35,963 nucleotides of DNA from a virus: positions 1-35,963 of the IMG/VR virus record IMGVR_UViG_3300020060_000019; one strand, written 5' to 3'. The translations under genes were made by a program, and so were the position numbers. Below the pieces are notes generated by a model, which saw nothing but the letters and a program-made list of their open reading frames with translations, was not told where the DNA came from and did no database searches. Positions 29,335 to 35,469 of this stretch are shown here, piece by piece; position 1 is the stretch's first letter; every line of letters starts with the position of its first letter.

Positions 29335-30081
29335 TTATGCCAATATGCCGGCCCAGGCCGCGAGCATCGTCGCCTCGTCGACCTGCAAGCATACCCGCCG
29401 GCTGATCTTCGGCCACAGGTCGAGCGCATCGATCAACAGCTGTTTGGCGCGCCGGTTGTGCATGCCATAGCGTTTGGCGACGATGGTATAGCCCTCCGCA
29501 CCACCATCCTCGTCGTCGCCGACGATCATCGCCAGCACCGCGCCGATCGGGCCGCGCACCTGGTTGCGCCACAGCGTATAGGCCATTTCGCCGCGCACCC
29601 GGCCGAGATGCTCGAAGAACGTGCCGTCGCCGGTCCTGGTCGTGTCGACGCGTGTCTCGAGGCTGGCGGTCTTCACCGTGACATTGGCGCGGATCTCGTA
29701 CGCGATTGTGGCGATATACTCGCCGGCGGCGCGCTGGTTGAGCGTGATCCCGCCTTTCAACCACAAGCGGGTCAGCGGGCTGTCCTGGCGCCGCGCATAT
29801 TTATCATGGGTTTCCGGCGTCCCGCCCGCCTTGTGCGACCAGCGCTCGCGCATCGCGACGACTTCTTCGATCCCAGGTGCCAGCGCGACGGGGGTAATCG
29901 TCGTGACGCGCTTGCGACGTCCCTTTCGCCCCACACCGCGTGTCACGGCGATCACCGGCCGATCGCGGCCGAACACCAGGTGCTCGACCCGCTGGCGCTC
30001 ATTTTCGGTCGTCACCAGCACGACATCGCGCAGCGCGCGCGGCGTGCCGCGGCTATACACCCGGCTCGGCGTCTCGATCAT
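29335..30081 (-). CDS. Probable regulator resembling DUF6456
   Basis: 248 residues from ATG 30081, overlapping the LexA-type gene by 29 bp. After a basic linker (GRKGRRKRVTT), the C-terminal half has SPLTRLWLKGGITLNQRAAGEYIATIAYEI and TIVAKRYGMHNRRAKQLLIDALDLWPKI; this order resembles DUF6456, though I cannot align it in full. A helix-turn-helix near the C-terminus is plausible. Position between the immunity genes and late genes suggests control of late expression, as with antiterminators, but that is inference. Confidence 0.6.
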   Translation of the reverse strand: MIETPSRVYSRGTPRALRDVVLVTTENERQRVEHLVFGRDRPVIAVTRGVGRKGRRKRVTTITPVALAPGIEEVVAMRERWSHKAGGTPETHDKYARRQDSPLTRLWLKGGITLNQRAAGEYIATIAYEIRANVTVKTASLETRVDTTRTGDGTFFEHLGRVRGEMAYTLWRNQVRGPIGAVLAMIVGDDEDGGAEGYTIVAKRYGMHNRRAKQLLIDALDLWPKISRRVCLQVDEATMLAAWAGILA

Positions 30082-30517
30082 CTCGGAATTCCCCCACCTC
30101 GATGTCGGGGATATGAACCAGCGCCGGCCGACCCGGCAGTCTCGTATTTCTTAACGTCGGCAGCGCGTCCGGCTGAAGGAGCTCGCCATCGATGCGCCAG
30201 CCGATCTGCCGCAGCTTGAGCAGCGCGTCACCCTCGCTAATCTGGTCCATCGGCTCGGGCAGCGATATGCCACGTCGCGCGCCCATCGACCTGATGATGT
30301 CACCGCCCGCCGCGAGTTCGCCGACGATGGCATGGACGCGGGCGCCGGTGATCCCTAGCGCGGCCGCGATCTCGTCATAGCTCGGCGACCGGCCCCAGCG
30401 CGCGAAATATTCCTTGATGAACGCCAGCGCCTGCAGCTTGCGACTTGCCATGGTGGCCGACAGACGAAGCTGCGATCCCATCACTGTCCCCGCGCACGCC
30501 CCCTTCACGGGGAACAT
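30053..30517 (-). CDS. LexA-type winged-helix DNA-binding protein
   Basis: 154 residues from ATG 30517; GGGAG lies 10 nt upstream, inside a perfect palindrome. An internal ATG at 30451 is an alternative. ASRKLQALAFIKEYFARWGRSPSYDEIAAALGITGARVHAIVGELAAGGDIIRSMGARRGISL matches the LexA N-terminal winged helix, including the recognition helix and RG.RGI wing. There is no LexA protease domain with Ser/Lys; instead a distinct C-terminal part follows. A transcription factor, possibly autoregulated at 30519-30532. Confidence 0.82.
   Translation of the reverse strand: MFPVKGACAGTVMGSQLRLSATMASRKLQALAFIKEYFARWGRSPSYDEIAAALGITGARVHAIVGELAAGGDIIRSMGARRGISLPEPMDQISEGDALLKLRQIGWRIDGELLQPDALPTLRNTRLPGRPALVHIPDIEVGEFRDDRDAEPGV
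30136..30154. repeat. 19-bp direct repeat, copy 2
   Basis: Partner of 29307-29325, 829 bp apart, same orientation, 18 of 19 bases identical. It lies near the 3' end of the LexA-type gene. Recombination between copies would remove the DUF6456-like gene and fuse the flanks. Confidence 0.8.
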
Positions 30518-30518
30518 A

Positions 30519-30532
30519 GGGAGAATTCTCCC
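30519..30532. promoter_or_regulatory. Perfect 14-bp palindrome upstream of the LexA-type gene
   Basis: GGGAGAATTCTCCC lies just upstream of ATG 30517. As a perfect inverted repeat it suits a dimeric repressor; its GGGAG is also the only ribosome-site-like sequence for that start. If a repressor binds here it would control the LexA-type gene and its downstream partner. Confidence 0.55.
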
Positions 30533-30541
30533 ACACCGCCA

Positions 30542-30739
30542 CTATCGGCAGGCGCGCTGCCGCGAGACCGGCGCGTGGATCCGCCGCGACGGCAGCGACA
30601 TGCCCGTCATCGTGCCCGCGATGCGCAGCAGCGCCTGGCGGTCGGCCTCATCGAGCTGGCGGAAATAGCCCAGCAGATCCGCTTCATCGTCGGTCAGCAG
30701 GTCGGCCGCGTGACGGCCGGAAAAAGACTGCGCGATAAT
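30542..30739 (-). pseudogene. Remnant of a second phage repressor gene (C-terminal part)
   Basis: The frame ending at TAG 30542 reads ADLLTDDEADLLGYFRQLDEADRQALLRIAGTMTGMSLPSRRIHAPV, closely paralleling the C-terminus of the intact repressor at 31417-31815 (LTADEVALLDSFRLLAELDRLALMQIANTMTGRSAASHRIHTP). No helix-turn-helix half and no ATG or GTG start are found upstream in frame. It is therefore a decayed paralogue or a leftover from replacement of the immunity module. The upstream limit is approximate. Confidence 0.65.
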
Positions 30740-30856
30740 GCCCCCTTGCCAAACGGTCGCGGGGTATCCGGCCTGCCCGGCCCGAACAACATCGCTCCGG
30801 TGCGATCCGCGCGGTGGTTGCTCATTTTGGGTAGGGCGCTATTTCGCGTTCATCGG

Positions 30857-30949
30857 TCACGCCGCGTGCGGCAGGAACCGGATCAACACACCGATGATGA
30901 CGCTCAACGCCAGCGTGGAAAACAGCCACGGCTCGATCGCCTGCAGAAT
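30857..30949 (-). other. Possible small membrane peptide without a normal start
   Basis: Immediately after the stop at 30950, the same frame continues ILQAIEPWLFSTLALSVIIGVLIRFLPHAA to TGA. This is a convincing membrane helix, but there is no ATG, GTG or TTG; ATT or CTG would have to start it, or readthrough of TGA. It may be the tail of a damaged gene. Confidence 0.35.
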
Positions 30950-31417
30950 TCACAGGTCGGCGCCAGCGTCACGCATATCGGCCAGCGCGTCAGCAAGAAA
31001 CGCTCGGACTTCGCTAAACCGATTTGTTCGACTGATCGTGCCTGGAAGCTCGTCAATATCGGCACCGGCGTTGAATCGGCGATCCATGTATCGAACAACT
31101 GACACGCCAAGCTGCTCGTCTTGGGCAATGAACGCGGCGACGAAGGTCGCGACGATCTTCGCGACTCTGCCGCACAGTTGCGGCTCGAGGCGCTCCACGG
31201 TGGCAATAGCGAAGTCGCGATAGCACAACAGGGTATGTGCTTGGCCTTCGGTCAGTTCCAAGGTCGAGGGTGTTTCGTAAAATCCCTCGATGGCGAAGGA
31301 CTGGTTGGGCGTCGGCTCGACGTCGCCGCGCGGCGCGTCTGGAATGTCGAGGCTCACATCGAACAGGTCGCCCCCGACACCATCCTGGCCGGCAAACGTC
31401 ACGATCGACTGCCGCAT
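30950..31417 (-). CDS. Hypothetical protein co-transcribed with repressor
   Basis: 155 residues from ATG 31417 (TGATG overlap with the repressor stop). Beta-rich start (IVTFAGQDGVGGDLFDVSLDIPDAPRGDVEPTPNQSFAIEGFYETPSTLELTEGQAHTLLCYRDFA), then helices (RVAKIVATFVAAFIAQDEQLGVSVVRYMDRRFN). Coupling to the repressor suggests expression in the lysogen, so it could be an exclusion or immunity accessory gene. No family recognised. Confidence 0.7.
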   Translation of the reverse strand: MRQSIVTFAGQDGVGGDLFDVSLDIPDAPRGDVEPTPNQSFAIEGFYETPSTLELTEGQAHTLLCYRDFAIATVERLEPQLCGRVAKIVATFVAAFIAQDEQLGVSVVRYMDRRFNAGADIDELPGTISRTNRFSEVRAFLADALADMRDAGADL

Positions 31418-31815
31418 CACCGCCGTGGATCCTCCGAATGATATTCCGGCGCCGGCGTATGGATCCGGTGCGACGCGGCCGATCGGCCGGTCATCGTGTT
31501 GGCGATCTGCATCAGCGCCAGCCGGTCGAGCTCGGCGAGTAGCCGGAACGAATCGAGCAACGCGACCTCGTCGGCGGTGAGGTTGTCGATGGCCCGGGCG
31601 CCCGTGACGAGGAAACCTATGTCGATGCCGGCGCCATTCAGCCCAATCAGATAATCAATGTCGGGGGGGCGTCGTGCGCCTTCATAGGCGGCCTGACTGA
31701 TTCGCGAGACGCCGCCTTTTTCGCCCATTTCGCTTTGGCTGAGGCCGAGTTTCTCCCGTTCGCCGCGAAGGCGAGCCCCTATTTCCTCCCGGGTGATAAC
31801 GGAAAGCAACATCAT
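31417..31815 (-). CDS. XRE-family phage repressor
   Basis: 132 residues from ATG 31815 (ATG 31812 is equally possible); AAGGG lies just upstream. TREEIGARLRGEREKLGLSQSEMGEKGGVSRISQAAYEGARRPPDIDYLIGLNGAGIDIGFLVTG is a Cro/CI-type helix-turn-helix domain with a following dimerisation helix. There is no LexA-like protease domain. It is divergent from the gp16-like gene across a 63-bp gap, so it is the likely lysogeny repressor. A decayed relative lies at 30542-30739. Confidence 0.88.
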   Translation of the reverse strand: MMLLSVITREEIGARLRGEREKLGLSQSEMGEKGGVSRISQAAYEGARRPPDIDYLIGLNGAGIDIGFLVTGARAIDNLTADEVALLDSFRLLAELDRLALMQIANTMTGRSAASHRIHTPAPEYHSEDPRR

Positions 31816-31878
31816 TCCCTTGACGAGATAACGGAAGTTTGCAATTCAGCCACAAATGGCCACGCAGCTTTGCATATC
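31816..31878. promoter_or_regulatory. Divergent operator region of the genetic switch
   Basis: The 63-bp gap between the repressor and gp16-like starts is AT-richer than its surroundings. TTTGCA occurs twice on the plus strand about 30 bp apart (near 31837 and 31869), and GCCAC occurs twice in between. TTGACG at 31818-31823 may be a -35 box for the rightward promoter. Operators are inferred from placement and repeats. Confidence 0.55.
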
Positions 31879-32175
31879 ATGAGTCGGTCCGGCGACAACC
31901 CACCACCGGTCGGCCGCCGCCGGGCGCCGCGTCCCGATCCGGCCGCGATCCAGGCGGTACGCGACGGCCTGGCCGCCGCGGGCATCACCCTCACCGCCTG
32001 GGCGCTCGCCAACGGCGAGGAGCTCGACGTCGTCAACAAGGTGCTCGGCGGGCGCCGCGCCTGCACCACCGGCAAGCAGCATCGCGTCGCGGTCAAGCTC
32101 GGCCTCAAGGAAGGCGCGATCGCCGACGGCCCCGCGCCGCGCTCGGATTTCGGCGCGATGGAACCCGCGCGATGA
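31879..32175 (+). CDS. BcepMu gp16-like / Cro-type DNA-binding protein
   Basis: 98 residues from ATG 31879. The core AIQAVRDGLAAAGITLTAWALANGEELDVVNKVLGGRRACTTGKQHRVAVKLGLKEG follows the BcepMu gp16 family: helix, GITLTAWA, then V..VL.GRR...G..HR.AV.LGLK.G. These bind DNA at phage early promoters. First gene of the rightward operon and divergent from the repressor, so the likely lytic-side regulator. No ribosome site is clear; translation may be leaderless or weak. Confidence 0.82.
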   Translation: MSRSGDNPPPVGRRRAPRPDPAAIQAVRDGLAAAGITLTAWALANGEELDVVNKVLGGRRACTTGKQHRVAVKLGLKEGAIADGPAPRSDFGAMEPAR

Positions 32176-32399
32176 CGGACACGCCACTGCCCCGCGTGCT
32201 GAGCCCGATCGAGCGGCATGAGGTTGCCGCCATCGCAGCCGGCGTCGTCGCGCGCCTGGCCGAGATCGGCGCGCTTCCTATGGCCGCACAAGGCGCGGCG
32301 GAGAAGATCTGCGCCGAGGCCGAGCAAGAGGCGATGCGAATCGCGGCCTTCGCGACATTCAGCATCAAGGTGGCCGATGTCAGGGTTGCCGATGTCTAA
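32172..32399 (+). CDS. Small hypothetical early protein
   Basis: 75 residues, ATGA overlap with the gp16-like gene. MTDTPLPRVLSPIERHEVAAIAAGVVARLAEIGALPMAAQGAAEKICAEAEQEAMRIAAFATF is helical and without motif. It is the last plus gene before a convergent minus gene (4-bp tail overlap) and a 0.5-kb gene-poor stretch. Confidence 0.7.
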   Translation: MTDTPLPRVLSPIERHEVAAIAAGVVARLAEIGALPMAAQGAAEKICAEAEQEAMRIAAFATFSIKVADVRVADV

Positions 32400-32659
32400 T
32401 CCGGCAGCTTCTTCTTCAGCTCGCGTTGTACCGGCGTCTCTTCGAGGCCCCGCCGCAACCGTTCCAGCGCCGGCCCGGCCTGGCCGACCCGGTAGGGGTT
32501 TTGCAGGATCTCCGCGATCTTCGACTTCGTCGCCGGCCGCAGGATATTTGCCGCCTTCATGTCGAGCACCAGGTAACTCATCAGCTCGGTCATTTGATGC
32601 GCATAGCGAATCGTCTCCTCGGCTTCGCGCTGTGCGCGCTGGCCCGGTGTTTCTTCCAT
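32396..32659 (-). CDS. Hypothetical helical protein, convergent with the early operon
   Basis: 87 residues from ATG 32659; GGAG is 6 nt upstream. MEETPGQRAQREAEETIRYAHQMTELMSYLVLDMKAANILRPATKSKIAEILQNPYRVGQAGPALERLRRGLEETPVQRELKKKLPD reads as a compact helical protein and is unlike a shadow frame. It overlaps the plus-strand gene tail by 4 bp. Transcription against the early genes suggests expression in the lysogen or antisense control. Confidence 0.65.
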   Translation of the reverse strand: MEETPGQRAQREAEETIRYAHQMTELMSYLVLDMKAANILRPATKSKIAEILQNPYRVGQAGPALERLRRGLEETPVQRELKKKLPD

Positions 32660-33206
32660 CTTCCGCTCCGGTCGCTGCTTTGAACACATCGACTGTAGCC
32701 GGACGGGGAGAGGCCGCAAGCTTCTCCCCCGAAGGCCCATGCTTCGGCGCGCTCGTCGACATTGGCGACACGGACTTCTTCCTTCACCCCTTCGGCCGCT
32801 GGCAGACCGGCCGATTCGCGCGACCCGTCTCCCACCCTTGGATCGGGCTCACATCGCGCGCCCCTAGTTTGCCGAGTCGCGTACAGAAGCCGGCGCCGGC
32901 CGTCCCAAGCGGTCGGCGCCGCACCCCGACCCATTTTGGGTCACCTCTTTTCGCAGCTTCAGCTCGGCCGTCATGGGGACGACGAGCGCCGGCGGTGGGT
33001 ACCGACTCCTGTCCACCGCCGGTGTTTCTTGCCGCTGCCGCGCGCCCGATCCGGCCGCGCGCGACCATCATGTTCACCCTGGGGGACCCGCCAACCTGAT
33101 GCACACCAACACCGGCTGACGCCGACGCACTGACACCACCCGCAACCCCTCCCGCCCGCTGGTCATCATGATCGGCGGGGCGGGAAAATGCTGCCCGAGG
33201 AATTCG
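32660..33206. other. Gene-poor region with several strong hairpins
   Basis: About 550 bp with no convincing gene on either strand. Inverted repeats: GGGGAGA/TCTCCCC (32705-32729), CCGAAG/CTTCGG (32729-32747), GACCCA/TGGGTC (32928-32942), a 10-bp perfect pair CCGGCGGTGG/CCACCGCCGG (32989-33022, then TGTTTCTT), and a 15-bp bulged stem (33151-33184) ending 10 bp before the next ribosome site. It could hold a terminator, an origin, a structured leader or a small RNA. The rightward genes after it need a promoter here. Confidence 0.5.
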
Positions 33207-33413
33207 ATGAGCAACCGTGCCGATCTCATTGCCGCCCGCGACGCGACCGAACTGCTCGAAGGCAAGCTCGCCGCCGTCGAAGTGCGCGTCGAGAGCAGCG
33301 GCGCGTCGCTGCGCATCGGCCGGGCCCGCGCGATGCTCCGCGGCGCCGCCGGCGAGATCTCGCGCGCGCTCAACCTGCCGGTCGATATCGCCGCCCTGCC
33401 GGAGGCGTCATGA
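33207..33413 (+). CDS. Small hypothetical early protein
   Basis: 68 residues from ATG 33207 with GAGGAATTCG upstream. SNRADLIAARDATELLEGKLAAVEVRVESSGASLRIGRARAMLRGAAGEISRALNLPVDIAALPE is helical, with a short charged coiled-coil-like start. A strong hairpin at 33151-33184 lies just before its ribosome site. It heads a chain of nine genes that overlap or abut. Function unknown. Confidence 0.72.
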   Translation: MSNRADLIAARDATELLEGKLAAVEVRVESSGASLRIGRARAMLRGAAGEISRALNLPVDIAALPEAS

Positions 33414-33829
33414 CCATCGCGCCCCATGACTATATCAAGCTGCGCCGCCAGGCCGCCGGCGTGACGATCGCCGATATCGCCGCGAAGATCGCGACCTCGC
33501 CGCACGTCGCCGAGCATATCCGCGCCGGCTGGATCGAGCTGATCGAGGCCGGCACCATGCCCGCCAGCTTCGCGACGATCGTCGCGCTGCGCGCCCATTA
33601 CCGTTTCGACATGGCAGTGCTCGAGCGCCTCGTCGCGATCAGCCTGGGCGCGACGCTCCCCGTGCCCAGGCTGTGCCGGGTCTGCGCGTGCAGCGAGCTC
33701 GACCCCTGCATCGAGGATGGCGGCTTCGGCTGCAGGTGGGCCGCCCAGGATCTCTGCAGCAGCTGCGCGCCGGTGTCAGAGCCGGCATCCGCGGCGTTCC
33801 GCGGCGAACCGCGGCAGGCCGCCGCATGA
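33410..33829 (+). CDS. XRE-like protein with C-terminal cysteine cluster
   Basis: 139 residues (ATGA overlap). The N-terminal half, PHDYIKLRRQAAGVTIADIAAKIATSPHVAEHIRAGWIELIEAG, is an XRE-type helix-turn-helix. The second part has CRVCACSELDPCIEDGGFGCRWAAQDLCSSC: seven cysteines in a zinc-binding arrangement that recurs in phage early proteins. Predicted DNA-binding or regulatory role; the fusion of HTH and zinc cluster is the point of interest. Confidence 0.75.
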   Translation: MTIAPHDYIKLRRQAAGVTIADIAAKIATSPHVAEHIRAGWIELIEAGTMPASFATIVALRAHYRFDMAVLERLVAISLGATLPVPRLCRVCACSELDPCIEDGGFGCRWAAQDLCSSCAPVSEPASAAFRGEPRQAAA

Positions 33830-33999
33830 CCGGCCGCGACTTCCCCAAGCGCGCGATCGGCGCCGCGATCTTCTTCGTCGGCATGGCGATCACCTTCGGA
33901 CTTCTGTCGCGCCTCGGCGCGGCCGTCGCATGCGCCGCGCTCGCGGTGCTCCTCACCATCACGGCCGTCATCTGGCTGACATGGAGGCACGAACAATGA
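33826..33999 (+). CDS. Small two-helix membrane protein
   Basis: 57 residues (ATGA overlap). After MTGRDFPKR come two hydrophobic helices: [22 protein letters not shown] and [21 protein letters not shown], ending RHEQ. No motif. Possible envelope-active early protein, but function unknown. Confidence 0.75.
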   Translation: MTGRDFPKRAIGAAIFFVGMAITFGLLSRLGAAVACAALAVLLTITAVIWLTWRHEQ

Positions 34000-34211
34000 A
34001 GCAGGACCTCAACTTCGGCCCGACGCCCTGGTGCAAGCCCGGCTGTCGCTGCGATCGATGCGTGCCAAAGGCACCGGCCGACGAAGCCGGCTTCCCGTTC
34101 AGCTGGACGATCGGCCTGCTCGTCGCCGGCGTGACGACCGCCTTCGCGATCGACTTCCTCATCGACCGCCTGGCCGATGGCCCCGGCGTTTTCGCACTGT
34201 TCGGCTGGTGA
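33996..34211 (+). CDS. Small membrane protein with N-terminal CxxxCxCxxC
   Basis: 71 residues (ATGA overlap). N-terminal [14 protein letters not shown] could bind zinc or another metal; a hydrophobic helix [22 protein letters not shown] follows. Coupled to the DUF2312-like gene by GTGA. No family recognised. Confidence 0.7.
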   Translation: MKQDLNFGPTPWCKPGCRCDRCVPKAPADEAGFPFSWTIGLLVAGVTTAFAIDFLIDRLADGPGVFALFGW

Positions 34212-34447
34212 GCGACGCCATCGCCGCCGAGCAGCTGCGCCTGTTCATCGAGCGCATCGAGCGGCTCGAGGAAGAGAAGAAGGGCATGGCCGACGATATC
34301 CGCGACGTCTACGCGGAGGCCAAGTCGAACGGCTATGACAACAAGACGATGCGCGCCGTCGTCAAGCTGCGGAAGATGGAGAAGCATCACCGCGATGAAG
34401 CCGAGGCGCTGCTCGACACCTACAAAGCCGCGCTGGGGCTGGTGTGA
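34208..34447 (+). CDS. GapR/DUF2312-family nucleoid-associated protein
   Basis: 79 residues from GTG 34208 (GTGA overlap). [73 protein letters not shown] is a full match in pattern to DUF2312, whose cellular member GapR is a dimeric protein binding overtwisted DNA ahead of replication in alphaproteobacteria. A phage copy in the early operon suggests a role in replicating or masking phage DNA. Strong family assignment; role inferred. Confidence 0.92.
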   Translation: MSDAIAAEQLRLFIERIERLEEEKKGMADDIRDVYAEAKSNGYDNKTMRAVVKLRKMEKHHRDEAEALLDTYKAALGLV

Positions 34448-34773
34448 TGGGCCAGCACGACGACGCGATCGCCGACGTCACCGAACAGATCGAGGCGGGT
34501 TGCCACCTCGTCCCCGGTCACCTTTGGCGCGGGATCAGCAACCACATCCTTTATGGCGGCGACACCGGCGATTTCCTGACGTCTCTGTTCTCGAACGACC
34601 TGATCCGCGCGGTCTGCCGGGCGGACGAGGTCACGATGACGCGGCTCCATGACCTGGCGCTGTTCCTGCACAATTACGCGCCATCGGGTTGTTTCGGGTC
34701 GCCTGCCGCCGTGTCCGCGTGGCGCAAGGCGGGTGGCATCCGCGGCGGCGCGCATCTGGTCGAGGTGGCCTGA
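34447..34773 (+). CDS. Conserved-looking phage protein
   Basis: 108 residues from ATG 34447 (TGATG; GTG 34444 is an alternative). LVPGHLWRGISNHILYGGDTGDFLTSLFSNDLIRAVCRADEVTMTRLHDLALFLHNYAPSGCFGSPAAVSAWRKAGG resembles a family of small phage proteins that keep the FLT..LSNDL and NYAPSGCFGS patterns. Function unknown. Confidence 0.8.
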   Translation: MGQHDDAIADVTEQIEAGCHLVPGHLWRGISNHILYGGDTGDFLTSLFSNDLIRAVCRADEVTMTRLHDLALFLHNYAPSGCFGSPAAVSAWRKAGGIRGGAHLVEVA

Positions 34774-35135
34774 TGGCCGAGCCGCGCCCTTGGGACCGCG
34801 TCGGCGGCGCCTTCTCGCACCAGGTGCCGGCGAGCGGCCCGTGCACGCCGACCGTCGGCGTGAGCTCGTACATCTGCGCCTGCTGCGGCGATCGTTATGT
34901 CGTGGTCGCCTGCGTCGGCGATGACGGTGCCGAGCTGAGCGTCACGCTGCCGGTCCTCGCCGCCGTCCAGCTCAGCGACGCGCTGATCGGCAAACTCGAG
35001 GTGATCCACGATGGTGCGCTGACCAAAATTCGACATGCCGCGCCCGAAACATCCACGTCAGCGGCAGGTGGTGCCCCGCCGCTGCAGCTCGTTCCCCGCA
35101 CCGACGCTCCAACCGAAAGGGAGACCAATGCTTAA
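34773..35135 (+). CDS. Hypothetical protein with CxxC motif
   Basis: 120 residues (TGATG overlap). VSSYICACCGDRYVVVACVGDDGAELSVTLPVLAAVQLSDALIGKLEVIHDG has a CACC site, and the C-terminal 35 residues are Ala/Pro-rich and probably disordered. Coupled by an 8-bp overlap to the next gene. Role unknown. Confidence 0.68.
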   Translation: MAEPRPWDRVGGAFSHQVPASGPCTPTVGVSSYICACCGDRYVVVACVGDDGAELSVTLPVLAAVQLSDALIGKLEVIHDGALTKIRHAAPETSTSAAGGAPPLQLVPRTDAPTERETNA

Positions 35136-35469
35136 TTACCGCCAGGGTGACGTTCCGCTCGTCCCGTACACCGGATCATTCGAAGGTTTCGAGCCCGTCG
35201 AGCCAGAAGCCGGCAAGCTTATCCTCGCGCTCGGCGCGGCGACCGGCCACCATCACCGCATCGAGGGCTGTGGCTTCTCGTTCGAGGCTGACGACAACCA
35301 CCGCATGTTCCGCGACCCGATGAGCGGCGCGCAGATCCTGCAGATCGGTGGCGGCGGCGCGACGCTGGTGCACGAAGAGCATGATCCGATCGAATTGCCG
35401 CCCGGCGACTATCTGCAGCTCGTCCAGGTCGAAGACGATGGCGAGATGATCAGCCAGGTGATCGACTGA
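35128..35469 (+). CDS. Cupin-like conserved phage protein
   Basis: 113 residues. LILALGAATGHHHRIEG provides a His cluster, and ATLVHEEHDPIELPPGDYLQLVQVEDD the second conserved block (LVHEEH..I.LP.G.Y). Family members I recall carry both blocks and probably adopt a cupin-like fold with a metal site. It is coupled by TGATG to the repeat-bearing gene at the right edge, a pairing that suggests a joint function not yet named. Confidence 0.8.
   Translation: MLNYRQGDVPLVPYTGSFEGFEPVEPEAGKLILALGAATGHHHRIEGCGFSFEADDNHRMFRDPMSGAQILQIGGGGATLVHEEHDPIELPPGDYLQLVQVEDDGEMISQVID

Noticed and set aside
30575-31102. Plus-strand frame of 175 codons in the immunity region
   Set aside because: Arg/Gln-rich antisense shadow of the repressor remnant and the 155-residue gene.
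32218-33099. Plus-strand frame of 293 codons across the hairpin-rich region
   Set aside because: Pro/Ser/Arg-rich with no protein-like pattern, overlaps a better supported minus gene, and no ribosome site; treated as non-coding.
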